Source: a virus
DNA: 31,617 bases
Virus record (IMG/VR): IMGVR_UViG_3300032562_000118
Span: 1-31,617 of that record
Reading direction: 5' to 3' (one strand)
Part shown: positions 14,629 through 23,462 of the stretch, piece after piece
How the letters are laid out: the number at the start of each line of letters is the position of its first letter
Position numbering within the stretch: position 1 is the first letter of the stretch
Translations under genes and position numbers: made by a program
Notes under the pieces: generated by a model
Database searches by the model: none
Seen by the model: the letters and a program-made list of their open reading frames with translations, nothing else
What the model was told of the DNA's origin: nothing

Positions 14629-15965
14629 TGAAACAAAGGATCGTTTACGAAAACGAAGTTGCATTCATGCCTGGAGCCAAGGCCGTGGCCACAAGCTATA
14701 AGAAAACAGAGGATGCAGCCACAGAGAAGGTAGTGATCCCGAAAGATTTCTCTTCCTGGCCCTGGTCTCCCTGGGGTGATGATAATTTGTTTCCGCAGAA
14801 TGTCCTGAAGGACCTTGAAAAGAATTCGATTGCACTCCGGGCACTGGAAAAACGCAAGACTGTCCATTATGGCCGTGGTATCATGGCTTACCGGGATAAA
14901 GGCAATGATAACCTTGGAGCGCCCATCCGGGAACCGGTCATTGATCCAGATGTGGTCGAGTTTCTCAGGACCAACCGGTTGAACTTTCAATGGATCGAGC
15001 TGATCGGCAGCCTTGAAATCTTTGCAAACGGATGGGTAGAATTCATCCTGAACAGGGGAAAGGATAAGATCAACAAGGTTTTCGTGAAAGACCCGGCCTA
15101 TTGCCGCAATGCAAAGATGGACAGTGATCATCCGTCTCGTATTCCTTTTTTGTTCTATTCAGCCCAGTGGGATTTCAATCCGACCGAAACCGATGGATCA
15201 TTAGTCAAGATTCCAATGTTCGATCCTGCTAATTATGACGGAAGACGTTATCAGGACCCGCAGTTTGCGTACCCGGTTTTTTACCGGTCGTTCAATAAAT
15301 CATATTACCACTTGTCAGTCTGGAACGGAATCCGTCAAAGCGGATGGCTCAGCATTGCAAACAAGGTGCCCCAGCTCAAGCAGGCTATCATGAAAAACCA
15401 GATGACCATCAAGTATCACATTGAGATACCCGATGATTATTTCATGAACAGGTATCCTTCGCCGGATTATACCCGGGAACAGCGGGAGTCGGCAAGAACA
15501 AGGGTTCTGGAGGAAATGAATGATTTCCTGTCAGATGTTGAGAACACCGGAAAAGCTTTTCTCACATTCACCTTCTTCAACAAGTTCAAAGGAGAATACT
15601 TGGCAGGGTGGAAGATCAACGTGATCGACAATAAGCTCAAAGATGATGCTTATCTGCCGGATTCCCAGGCAGCAAATTCGGAAATCCTCTTTGCCATCGG
15701 GGTTGATCCATGCCTGGTGGGTTCTGGGCTTCCCGGCGGGAACCTGGGAGCGGGAAGCGGATCGGACAAACGGGAAGCTTTCTGGCAGCTCAATGCCGAG
15801 ATGGGCATTTACCGTCAGATCAGTCTGGAACCTCTCTATTTCATCAGGGATTTCAATAAATGGTCTCCGGACATCGAGTTTGATTACGTGACGGTTGATA
15901 CCTCCCAAACCATGCAGGATCATCCTACAAAAATTGACAAACGAATTGATAAGAACATCGCATGA
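14628..15965 (+). CDS. Portal protein
   Basis: The 445-aa protein has portal features: an N-terminal segment (FSSWPWSPWGDDNLFPQNVL), a long helix-rich stem with LEKNSIALRALEKRKTVHYG, a wing-like middle, and a C-terminal region (NSEILFAIGVDPCLVGSG then GSGSDKREAFWQLNAE) that matches the conserved end of many Bacteroidota portals. As a dodecameric ring it would form the DNA entry channel and dock terminase. The frame could open at TTG 14619, but the ATG at 14628 overlaps the upstream stop and is preferred. It is 9 kb from terL, an unusual separation. Confidence 0.8.
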   Translation: MKQRIVYENEVAFMPGAKAVATSYKKTEDAATEKVVIPKDFSSWPWSPWGDDNLFPQNVLKDLEKNSIALRALEKRKTVHYGRGIMAYRDKGNDNLGAPIREPVIDPDVVEFLRTNRLNFQWIELIGSLEIFANGWVEFILNRGKDKINKVFVKDPAYCRNAKMDSDHPSRIPFLFYSAQWDFNPTETDGSLVKIPMFDPANYDGRRYQDPQFAYPVFYRSFNKSYYHLSVWNGIRQSGWLSIANKVPQLKQAIMKNQMTIKYHIEIPDDYFMNRYPSPDYTREQRESARTRVLEEMNDFLSDVENTGKAFLTFTFFNKFKGEYLAGWKINVIDNKLKDDAYLPDSQAANSEILFAIGVDPCLVGSGLPGGNLGAGSGSDKREAFWQLNAEMGIYRQISLEPLYFIRDFNKWSPDIEFDYVTVDTSQTMQDHPTKIDKRIDKNIA

Positions 15966-16972
15966 TAAGGTTCATTGATAATCTGTCACAGGTTTTGACC
16001 GCTGCATCCATAAATGTCAGCAACTTGATAGAGAACTGGTTCCCGTACATTGATGAAGCACAGGAAACGTTCATCAAACCTGTTCTGGGAGATGTTCTTT
16101 ATGATCAATTGCAAGGTGCGATGAATCCGGATGATCATGCTCCTGAAGCACGACCGATCGATGGTCGTTTAGTTGATCTTCTGGCAATGATCCGCAAACC
16201 ACTAGCGTTATACGCTCTTTGGCTTGGCGCCGATGAATTCGGAGTGAGCATTTCAAGCCAGGGTATCCAGGTGATTGAATCACCTACCCATAAGACAGCT
16301 CCCCAGTACCGGGTGCAGAACCTAAAAGAGAATTGGATCCGCCGGGCAAACACAGCGCTGGACCTTGTCCTGAAATTCCTTGATGAACACAAGGAAGATT
16401 ATACCGGATACGAGCCACAGGATGCAGACCTGTTTATCCGTGGTACCCTTGAGTTCAACAGTGAGGTGGATATACGCGAGAGCAGACGGGTTTTCGTAAG
16501 CCTCAAACCTATTATCCGCTCTGTGGAAAAGAAGTATATACGACCTACACTTTCGGCGGAATTGTTCGATGAGCTTAAAACGGCCTGGACATCCGATGAT
16601 GATTTAACATCTTCACAAATTGCACTCCTGGACTTGATCCGCCCCGCATTGGCTCATCTTACCATGGCAAGGGCACTGCTGGAAATCTCAATTGACATTC
16701 TCGATTGGGGCATTTTCGATACTGCCGGCAACACGTTTGCCAACGTCTCTTCAAAGCAGACTTCCAACAAAGATCGTATCTCCATCATGGCTGAAGCCAA
16801 TCAGAGGGATGGAGAATCCGAGTTGAAAGCCCTCCAGCAATTCCTAGATGAAACGGCCAGCGAGGATGTTTACGCAGCTTATTTTCATTCTTCTCGGTAC
16901 GCTGGAACAGTAAAAGCCGAAACCCGCAACGAATTTTTCAATAAATCCGATAACTCATTTTTCCTTGCATGA
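15962..16972 (+). CDS. DUF6712-like phage protein, putative head-tail connector
   Basis: The 336-aa product has two similar halves: both begin with a helix leading to a conserved 'ETFIKPVLGDVLYDQL' / 'KKYIRPTLSAELFDEL' element (about residues 38-53 and 193-208), then LLDLIRPALAHLTMARALLE-like helices. This internal duplication and the helical fold resemble DUF6712 proteins of Bacteroidota phages, which sit next to portal genes and resemble connectors. Function as a connector or completion protein is inferred. It overlaps the portal stop by 4 bp and the next gene by 4 bp. Confidence 0.68.
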   Translation: MIRFIDNLSQVLTAASINVSNLIENWFPYIDEAQETFIKPVLGDVLYDQLQGAMNPDDHAPEARPIDGRLVDLLAMIRKPLALYALWLGADEFGVSISSQGIQVIESPTHKTAPQYRVQNLKENWIRRANTALDLVLKFLDEHKEDYTGYEPQDADLFIRGTLEFNSEVDIRESRRVFVSLKPIIRSVEKKYIRPTLSAELFDELKTAWTSDDDLTSSQIALLDLIRPALAHLTMARALLEISIDILDWGIFDTAGNTFANVSSKQTSNKDRISIMAEANQRDGESELKALQQFLDETASEDVYAAYFHSSRYAGTVKAETRNEFFNKSDNSFFLA

Positions 16973-17259
16973 AGTCACTTGATTTTATTCTCCAGGATGT
17001 CTTTGACGTCATAAAGATCATCGCTATTCCGGTCATCGGATTTTTCCTATACCAATTTTATATAGGTGTGATCGCCTTAAAGAAATCAGTCGATAAACTC
17101 ATTATCCAGATGCAGTGCCGTGAGACTTACTGCACGGAAAAGCATAAAGAGATCGGTGAACACCTGTGCCGGCATGATACCGGGATTGAAGAAATGAAAG
17201 TCACCCTGGGCGATCATGGCGAAAGAATTTCAAAGGTTGAAGGTCAATTATCAAAATAA
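16969..17259 (+). CDS. Small membrane protein, possible holin partner
   Basis: The 96-aa product has one membrane helix (VIKIIAIPVIGFFLYQFYIG, residues 14-33) and a cytoplasmic or periplasmic tail with Cys/His (CRETYCTEKHKEIGEHLCRH) then a coiled coil at the C-terminus. Its place in front of a second small membrane protein, the endolysin and the spanin suggests a holin, antiholin or lysis regulator. The Cys/His cluster could bind metal or form disulfides. Confidence 0.62.
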   Translation: MKSLDFILQDVFDVIKIIAIPVIGFFLYQFYIGVIALKKSVDKLIIQMQCRETYCTEKHKEIGEHLCRHDTGIEEMKVTLGDHGERISKVEGQLSK

Positions 17260-17265
17260 CGAAAC

Positions 17266-17436
17266 ATGAACGAGAGAATTTTTAAGAATTGGAAAACCAC
17301 CTTGACAGGCATTCTGATGCTGGCCGGTGGTCTGGCATTGGTCGGAATAGGCAAGGCAACCCTGACCGAGTATGTGGTATTTGCCCCGGTTTGCTTCGCT
17401 TTAATCTTTGTCAAAGACCCATCATTTAAAAAGTAA
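17266..17436 (+). CDS. Holin candidate (56 aa)
   Basis: The 56-residue product has two hydrophobic segments, [17 protein letters not shown] (13-29) and [13 protein letters not shown] (37-49), with a charged N-terminus ([10 protein letters not shown]) and a basic end, and ends 1 bp before the endolysin start. Small two-helix proteins directly before an endolysin are the usual arrangement for class II-type holins. It would form membrane lesions that release or trigger the endolysin. Assigned from topology and position. Confidence 0.68.
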   Translation: MNERIFKNWKTTLTGILMLAGGLALVGIGKATLTEYVVFAPVCFALIFVKDPSFKK

Positions 17437-17437
17437 C

Positions 17438-17959
17438 ATGGCAAAGGTCGAATTGTTTGCCCCGAAGATCCTCCGGTATGAAGGCGGGTTTGTCAATGAT
17501 CCCAAAGACAAGGGAGGTGTCACCAATATGGGTGTTACCCTTGCTACCTGGCGAATGGTGGGTTATGATAAAGACGGCGATGGAGACATTGACGCTGAAG
17601 ATATCAAGCTGCTTTCCAAAGAAGATGCGGTAAAAGTCCTGAAGCTGAATTACTGGAACCGGTGGAAAGCAGATCAGATAAGCAACCAGAGTATTGCAGA
17701 AATCCTGGTGGACTGGGTTTGGGGTAGCGGAAAATGGGGTATTGTCATTCCACAAAGAATACTAAAGGTGGCTGATGATGGGATTGTCGGTATGGGAACG
17801 CTATTCGCCGTCAATAATGTCAACCAGCGCGGCCTTCATGCCTCTATCTTCCAGGCAAGGAAGGTTTTTATTGAAGAGTTGGTTAAAAATCATCCGGACC
17901 AGCTCAAATTTTTCAACGGATGGATGAACCGATTGAACAATTTTAAATTTATTGCATGA
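17438..17959 (+). CDS. GH108-type endolysin (N-acetylmuramidase) with EF-hand-like loop
   Basis: The 173-aa enzyme has the GH108 signature at its N-terminus: [20 protein letters not shown], in which Glu 15 is the catalytic residue, then MGVTLATW. The loop [12 protein letters not shown] at 44-55 matches an EF-hand calcium loop. The C-terminal part resembles the PG_binding_3 region (DDGIVGMGT). It should cleave peptidoglycan for lysis. I use the ATG at 17438 rather than TTG at 17408, which lies inside the holin gene. It sits between the holin candidate and a spanin. Lacking a signal peptide, it depends on the holin for export. Confidence 0.86.
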   Translation: MAKVELFAPKILRYEGGFVNDPKDKGGVTNMGVTLATWRMVGYDKDGDGDIDAEDIKLLSKEDAVKVLKLNYWNRWKADQISNQSIAEILVDWVWGSGKWGIVIPQRILKVADDGIVGMGTLFAVNNVNQRGLHASIFQARKVFIEELVKNHPDQLKFFNGWMNRLNNFKFIA

Positions 17960-18468
17960 TGAAACCGTGTTTCCTGATCCTGCTCCTGGCCGCCTTATTG
18001 TCCGGCTGTATTTCCGAGAGAAGATGTACTGAAAGATATCCTCCTGCAGAGCGATCGGATGTCTTTGTCCAGCATGATACTGTTACTTGTGTGAAGGACT
18101 CGCTGATCCCGCTTCCGGCTGACAGCGGCCTGATCAAAGCGCTATTGGAATGCCAGGACGGGAAAGTAGTTGTAAAAGAGATTCTGGAAGTAAAGCCGGG
18201 AAAGCGGGTTGTTCCTTTCTTTTCGGTTCAGAACAATGTTCTGACAACCGGTGCAAAGATCGACAGCAGTTCGATCTATTTTGCCTGGAAAGAAACTCAC
18301 ATCCGGGAATCCAGGATTGAATCAAAGACAATTGAAAAGCCGGTGTATAAAGTCACCGGTCTCCAGAACTTCCTGATCTGGTCAGGAGGGATAGCCTGGG
18401 CGATCATTATCTTCCTAGTCGGTATTAATCTTGTCCGGATGTATTTCAAAAGGAAACTGCTGCCATGA
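17956..18468 (+). CDS. Unimolecular spanin candidate (lipoprotein with C-terminal TM)
   Basis: The 170-aa product starts with a lipoprotein signal, [18 protein letters not shown], in which Cys 18 follows a LLSG lipobox, and ends with a membrane helix ([20 protein letters not shown], about 141-160) and basic residues. N-terminal outer-membrane lipid anchor plus C-terminal inner-membrane helix is the topology of unimolecular spanins such as T1 gp11, which fuse the two membranes at the end of lysis. It overlaps the endolysin stop by 4 bp and the next gene by 4 bp. Role is inferred from topology and place. Confidence 0.72.
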   Translation: MMKPCFLILLLAALLSGCISERRCTERYPPAERSDVFVQHDTVTCVKDSLIPLPADSGLIKALLECQDGKVVVKEILEVKPGKRVVPFFSVQNNVLTTGAKIDSSSIYFAWKETHIRESRIESKTIEKPVYKVTGLQNFLIWSGGIAWAIIIFLVGINLVRMYFKRKLLP

Positions 18469-19271
18469 ACCAGGTTGAAATAGATGGTAAAAAGTATTTT
18501 ACACCTTCCGACTGGAACGAACTGACAAGGAAACAGGTTTTATTTGTCAGCCGCCTCTTTCAGGGACAACTCACGATGGTAGATTTTAAGCTCAGGGCGC
18601 TTTTTGATTTCCTATCAGCCAAGCAGAAAGTCACCAAAAGAATTCATCCGGAGGACGCATACTTCCTTTGTGAAAGCCTTGAGTTCCTTTTTAAAGAGGT
18701 CTCCCTGACAAGGAACCTTCTGCCTGTAATCAAAATCGGTTGGAGAAAGTGTATAGGTCCTTCGGATGCAATGATGAACTGCACATTTGGGGAATTCACA
18801 ATGGCAAATTCCTTGCTCGATTCTTTTTCTAAGACCAGGGAACAAAAGTATCTTGATGAAATGGTGGCAGTTCTTTACCGGCCAAGGAAATGGTTTTGGT
18901 TCATCAGGAAGGCTTTTACCGATAACCAGGATCCCCGGAAAAGATTTGTAAACCGGACATTGAATAAACGGTGCCGGATAATTTCCCTGCTGAATTACGA
19001 AATAAAGTACTCCATTTCCCTTTTCTTTTCCGGTGTTCTGAATTCATTACCAGTGTTATATCCTTACGTTTATCAGGAAAAAGGAGATGCCGGCAACGAA
19101 GATAATGGCTGGGCATCGCTGATTATCTCGCTTGCCGATGGCAAGACCGATGATCAAAGCCTTGAAACTGTAATGAATTCAAACCTTTACAATGTGCTGA
19201 TCGGGTTAAACAAGAAGTCCAAAGAGTATCACGAGTATATGAGTAAGATTGAATCCTATGACCGACATTAA
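18465..19271 (+). CDS. Putative tail assembly chaperone-like protein
   Basis: The 268-aa protein is helix-rich (LTRKQVLFVSRLF, YLDEMVAVLYRP, INFADGK-like acidic C-terminus) with no signal peptide. Genes of this size and place, ahead of the tape measure, often encode tail chaperones; no programmed frameshift was evident. It overlaps the spanin start by 4 bp and the next gene by 14 bp. The block of cargo that follows separates it from the tape measure. Identity is uncertain. Confidence 0.5.
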   Translation: MNQVEIDGKKYFTPSDWNELTRKQVLFVSRLFQGQLTMVDFKLRALFDFLSAKQKVTKRIHPEDAYFLCESLEFLFKEVSLTRNLLPVIKIGWRKCIGPSDAMMNCTFGEFTMANSLLDSFSKTREQKYLDEMVAVLYRPRKWFWFIRKAFTDNQDPRKRFVNRTLNKRCRIISLLNYEIKYSISLFFSGVLNSLPVLYPYVYQEKGDAGNEDNGWASLIISLADGKTDDQSLETVMNSNLYNVLIGLNKKSKEYHEYMSKIESYDRH

Positions 19272-19749
19272 CAGCTACATTGAATATTTTCGCACCCTTG
19301 CCAGGGAACACAAGGAGATCAATGATTTTTACATGATGGATATCAACGAGCCGCTGGATGCTCTGCGGTCAAACATCAAATATCCTACCCTGATCCTGAC
19401 CAGCCTTTCAGGAAACTTTGAAGCTTCAAACCTGGATAACATCCTGGATTTTATTAATGGAGGGTTCCTGATCATCGGCCACCTTGATCAGATCGATGAC
19501 TTTTCAGGAGAAATGCAGTTAGTCTCAAAAATGAAGCAGATCGGAACAGATATCATTGCCCGGATGTTGCATGACCATATGATATGTGAACCATTTGCCT
19601 TGAAGGCCATTCCTGGGTTCAATGTCAATTCTGTGAGTTATGAGATGTTGGGACCGGTGTTTGATAATGATTTTGGAGTGATATTTTCCTTCAAACTTTT
19701 GGATTGTCTTGATTTGGAATATTTTCCTTCTAAATGGATAAAAATGTAG
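19258..19749 (+). CDS. Phage structural hypothetical protein (possible tail completion)
   Basis: The 163-aa protein (MTDINSYIEYFRTLAREHKE) has alternating strands and helices, such as YPTLILTSLSGNFE and GGFLIIGHLD, and no signal peptide. The ATG at 19258 is chosen over TTG 19249; it overlaps the previous gene by 14 bp. Its composition matches the tail genes and it is the last gene before the AT-rich cargo block. It may be a tail terminator or completion protein, but I see no diagnostic motif. Confidence 0.58.
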   Translation: MTDINSYIEYFRTLAREHKEINDFYMMDINEPLDALRSNIKYPTLILTSLSGNFEASNLDNILDFINGGFLIIGHLDQIDDFSGEMQLVSKMKQIGTDIIARMLHDHMICEPFALKAIPGFNVNSVSYEMLGPVFDNDFGVIFSFKLLDCLDLEYFPSKWIKM

Positions 19750-19814
19750 ATGTTTTTTTCTTTCAAATGCATTACTGAAAATTCCATATAAAACAAGCCT
19801 ATTCAAATATTTCG

Positions 19815-19822
19815 TACATTTG
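19815..19822 (+). promoter_or_regulatory. Possible -7 box before the 1170-aa gene
   Basis: TACATTTG matches the Bacteroidota -7 consensus TAnnTTTG and lies 65 bp before the start codon. No TTTG -33 box is found at the expected 19-21 bp spacing, so this is weak. Confidence 0.35.
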
Positions 19823-19887
19823 AGTTGGTTTTGATTTTGACTCTTTTTAAGAATGACATTACAAAAAAATATTAAATCGATATTGAC

Positions 19888-22800
19888 ATGAAAAAGTTCT
19901 ATCTGTTTTTATTTTTCGCATTTGGCATTTTCAGCGTTTTCAGCCAAACCCAAATCACACTGACTTTTATTGGCAAAGATTCTTTAAATCAGAATCTTGT
20001 TTCGCTTGACAGTGTTCATGTGAAAAATTTAACTGAGAATTGCGATACTTTATTGTATGGACCAGTTGCAGTGCTTTCACTAATAGCTAACTGGCCTGTC
20101 GGGATTAATGAGATTAATGCCAATAAATCAGGAGAATTCACTTTAAAGCAAAATTATCCCAATCCTTTTCATGGATCTACATTTGTGAATATTTACAGGG
20201 AATATGGTGGCCTATTGAATCTAATCCTATTTGATGAGTTAGGAACCAAATTAGCATCATATCAAAACGTGTTTGAAAAAGGATTTCATTCGTTTGTTAT
20301 TTCCTCATATGGTAATAAAGTTCTATTTCTGGTAGTATTTGATGATAAAAACAACCGGTCAATTAGAATTATAAGTGCCGGACAAGGCAATGATAATAAT
20401 ACCATTAAATATCTTGGATATACTCCGAATGTTGAAAAAAGCACATTAAAGAATTCGGATAACTCAGGGTTTATTTTTTATCTGGGCAACCAATTGATTT
20501 ATACAGCCTATGCAAATGGATTTAACAATAAAATAATCGCAGACAGCCCTACAACTAATACTAACTATACTTTTTTGATGGCACCAGTAGGTACTCCACC
20601 TACAGTTACAACAACACAAGTTACAAATATCACACAAACAACCGCAACAAGCGGAGGTAATGTCACATCAGATGGTGGATATCCTATATTAACACGAGGA
20701 GTTTGCTGGAGCTCCTCACCTAATCCAACGACAGCAAATAGTTATACAGTAGATGGCAGTGGCCTTGGGACATTTGTAAGTTATTTGGTTGGATTAGCAC
20801 CAAGCACAACTTATTATATCCGTGCGTATGCAATAAATGGTGTAGGAACTGCCTACGGGAATGAGTTAACATTTATCACATTGCAGAATATTTCTTTACC
20901 AACCGTAACAACTGCTGCTATTACAAATATTACCCAAACCACTGCAACAAGCGGGGGTAATGTTATATCAGATGGGGGAGCAACGGTAGCATCAAGAGGG
21001 GTATGCTGGAGTACTTCTCCAAGTCCAACAACAGCAAATAGTCATACCTCGGATGGCAGTGGACTAGGTTCATTTATAAGTTATTTAACAGGGTTAGCCC
21101 CGAATACAATTTATTATGTTCGAGCATATGCAACAAACAGTGTTGGTACAGCATATGGTAATGAAAACTCCTTTACCACTGGTCAAACTATTACGCCTCC
21201 AACTGTAACAACAACCGGTGTTACAAACATTGCCCAGACAACGGCCACAAGTGGTGGCAACGTGACATCAGACGGCGGAGCAACAGTAACTGCGAGAGGG
21301 GTATGCTGGAGTACTTCTACTTCACCAACTATTACTGGGAGTCATACAACGGATGGTACTGGTACTGGAACATTCGTAAGTAATCTTACGGGTTTAACAG
21401 GAGGTACACTTTATTATGTTCGTGCTTACGCTACTAATAGTGCCGGAACATCATACGGGAATGAATTAACCTTTACAACTTTAACTTTACCGACTGTAAC
21501 TACAAATACTGTTACAAATATTACGCAGACAACAGCGACAAGCGGAGGAAATGTGACAGCAGACGGGGGAGCAACAGTGACGGCAAGAGGCGTGTGCTGG
21601 AGTACAACTTCATCGCCCACTATTGCAGGTAGTCATAGTACAGATGGAAACGGGGTAGGTACATTTGTGAGCAATATTACTGGATTGACCGGAAGTATTC
21701 TTTACTACGTTCGGGCATATGCAACCAATAATGTAGGGACAGCTTATGGCAATGAGTTAACATTTACAACACTGAATTTTCCAATAGTAACAACAGCTGC
21801 AGTGACGAATATCGCTCAAACTACTGCAACTAGTGGCGGGAATGTGACTTCTGATGGAGGTGCCACTGTTTCGGCAAGGGGTGTTTGTTGGAGTACTTCT
21901 TCAAACCCAACAACAGCGGGGAATCATACATCTGATGGAACAGGTACGGGAACATTTGTAAGTAACCTGACTGGTTTAATAGGAGGCACTTTGTACCATG
22001 TTCGTGCTTTCGCGACAAATAGTGTAGGAACATCTTACGGTAGCGATTTATCATTTACAACATTGAATTTCCCAACTGTTACTACTGCTACAATTACCAA
22101 TATCACTCAAACCACAGCAACAAGTGGCGGCACTGTCACATCAGATGGTGGAGCCACAGTTACAGTTCGAGGTGTTTGTTGGGGTACCTCATCAAACCCA
22201 ACAACAACAGGTAGTCATACGATTGATGGAGCAGGCACTGGATCTTTTGTCAGTAACCTAACGGGTCTCACAGGAGGTACTTTATACCACGTTCGTGCTT
22301 ATGCAACAAATAGTGTGGGGACATCATACGGAAACGATTTATCATTTTCAACATTGAATTTGCCGACTATAACAACAGCTACGATTACCAATATTACCCA
22401 AACTACGGCAACAAGTGGGGGCACCGTAACGTCAGATGGTGGATCTAGTGTCATAGCGAGAGGTGTTTGTTGGAGTACCTCATCAAACCCTACAATTGCG
22501 GGGAGTCATACGACTGATGGAACTGGAACAGGAACATTTGTAAGTAACATAACTGGATTAACAGGAGGTAATTATTATTATGTTCGTGCTTATGCTACCA
22601 ACAGTCTTGGTACATCTTACGGGAACGAATTAACATTTACTACACCGATTTTACCCACTGTCACAACACTTCTGGTTACTAATATCACAAGTTCAACAGC
22701 AGCGAGCGGAGGAAATGTTTCATCGGATGGAGGAGCTACTGTTACAGCCCGAGGTGTTTGTTGGAGCACAAGTCCAAATCCAACAACAACCAATAATCAC

Positions 22801-23400
22801 ACCACCGATGGCACTGGCATTGGTTCATTTGTGAGTAATATTACTGGATTAACAAATAATACTTTATATTATGTTAGAGCATATGCAACTAACAGTGTAG
22901 GAACAGCATATGGAAATCAAGTTACTTTTACAACAGTATTTAGCGTTGGAGAGTCATATGGAGGTGGAATTGTTTTTTATATTGATGGAACGGGCCAACA
23001 TGGGCTTATTTGTGCTTCCAATGATCAGGTTCAAGGTCAATGGGGTTGTTTTGGGACTTCAATTTCTGGGACCTCCCTTACGATTGGAACAGGACAATCT
23101 AATACCACAATTATTGTAAATGGATGTAGCACGACAGGCATAGCAGCCCGCATTTGTAATGACCTTGTTTTGAATGGATATAGTGATTGGTATTTACCAT
23201 CAAGGGATGAACTTAATCTTATGTGGATAATGTTTTCAACAACAGGAATTGGCAGTTTTTCAACTGGTGGGGCCGCATATTGGAGTTCCTCCCAATACAG
23301 CGCTAACTACGCATGGTCAGAGTTCTTCGATAGTGGCTACCAAAGCTATATGGCTGGGAAGAACTTCGCCGCCAATGTCCGTGCCGTCAGGACATTTTAA
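19888..23400 (+). CDS. Secreted eight-repeat surface protein ending in a DUF1566-like, DGR-variable domain
   Basis: The 1170-aa protein has a signal peptide (MKKFYLFLFFAFGIFSVFSQ), then a region (about 70-170) whose FTLKQNYPNPF matches the T9SS type A sorting domain, here near the N-terminus rather than the C-terminus. Eight near-identical ~97-residue fibronectin-like repeats (TVTT..TNITQTTATSGGN...GGATV.ARGVCW) fill about 237-1017. The C-terminus (about 1018-1170) carries YSDWYLPSRDELNLMW and YWSSSQYSANYAW, typical of DUF1566/C-type-lectin-like DGR target domains. It is AT-rich and inserted within the tail operon. It probably acts outside the cell, perhaps as a variable adhesin, or as a phage fibre if it does not use its signal peptide. 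Confidence 0.82.
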   Translation: MKKFYLFLFFAFGIFSVFSQTQITLTFIGKDSLNQNLVSLDSVHVKNLTENCDTLLYGPVAVLSLIANWPVGINEINANKSGEFTLKQNYPNPFHGSTFVNIYREYGGLLNLILFDELGTKLASYQNVFEKGFHSFVISSYGNKVLFLVVFDDKNNRSIRIISAGQGNDNNTIKYLGYTPNVEKSTLKNSDNSGFIFYLGNQLIYTAYANGFNNKIIADSPTTNTNYTFLMAPVGTPPTVTTTQVTNITQTTATSGGNVTSDGGYPILTRGVCWSSSPNPTTANSYTVDGSGLGTFVSYLVGLAPSTTYYIRAYAINGVGTAYGNELTFITLQNISLPTVTTAAITNITQTTATSGGNVISDGGATVASRGVCWSTSPSPTTANSHTSDGSGLGSFISYLTGLAPNTIYYVRAYATNSVGTAYGNENSFTTGQTITPPTVTTTGVTNIAQTTATSGGNVTSDGGATVTARGVCWSTSTSPTITGSHTTDGTGTGTFVSNLTGLTGGTLYYVRAYATNSAGTSYGNELTFTTLTLPTVTTNTVTNITQTTATSGGNVTADGGATVTARGVCWSTTSSPTIAGSHSTDGNGVGTFVSNITGLTGSILYYVRAYATNNVGTAYGNELTFTTLNFPIVTTAAVTNIAQTTATSGGNVTSDGGATVSARGVCWSTSSNPTTAGNHTSDGTGTGTFVSNLTGLIGGTLYHVRAFATNSVGTSYGSDLSFTTLNFPTVTTATITNITQTTATSGGTVTSDGGATVTVRGVCWGTSSNPTTTGSHTIDGAGTGSFVSNLTGLTGGTLYHVRAYATNSVGTSYGNDLSFSTLNLPTITTATITNITQTTATSGGTVTSDGGSSVIARGVCWSTSSNPTIAGSHTTDGTGTGTFVSNITGLTGGNYYYVRAYATNSLGTSYGNELTFTTPILPTVTTLLVTNITSSTAASGGNVSSDGGATVTARGVCWSTSPNPTTTNNHTTDGTGIGSFVSNITGLTNNTLYYVRAYATNSVGTAYGNQVTFTTVFSVGESYGGGIVFYIDGTGQHGLICASNDQVQGQWGCFGTSISGTSLTIGTGQSNTTIIVNGCSTTGIAARICNDLVLNGYSDWYLPSRDELNLMWIMFSTTGIGSFSTGGAAYWSSSQYSANYAWSEFFDSGYQSYMAGKNFAANVRAVRTF
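20596..22938 (+). repeat. Eight tandem fibronectin-like coding repeats
   Basis: Eight units of about 290 bp begin near 20596, 20899, 21199, 21490, 21780, 22070, 22365 and 22655, each starting with (L/P/F)P(T/I)(V/I)TT and containing RGVCWS and YYVRAYATNSVGT. DNA identity among units is substantial but imperfect, so copy number could vary by recombination. Confidence 0.85.
23281..23397 (+). other. Putative DGR variable region (VR)
   Basis: The C-terminal codons of the DUF1566-like domain show a run of codons compatible with AAY template codons: TAC AGC GCT AAC TAC, then TTC TTC GAT AGT GGC TAC, AGC TAT, GCT, AAC TTC GCC GCC AAT. In the 27 codons from TAC at 23296 to AAT at 23376, 19 end in C or T. 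Intervening and flanking codons (TGG AGT TCC TCC CAA; GTC CGT GCC GTC AGG ACA TTT) look fixed, as expected of non-adenine positions and an initiation-of-mutagenic-homing-like end. No template repeat or reverse transcriptase lies in the window. Confidence 0.62.
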
Positions 23401-23462
23401 GTAAACACATTTTTGTGCGAAATAGTAAACAGGTACTTCTATTTCCAATACATAATTTCACC

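Noticed and set aside
14622-15131. 169-aa minus-strand frame opposite the portal
   Set aside because: Shadow of a well-supported portal gene.
20596-22938. Regular ~290-bp repeats as a CRISPR array
   Set aside because: They encode in-frame protein domains; units are too long and there are no short repeats with unique spacers.
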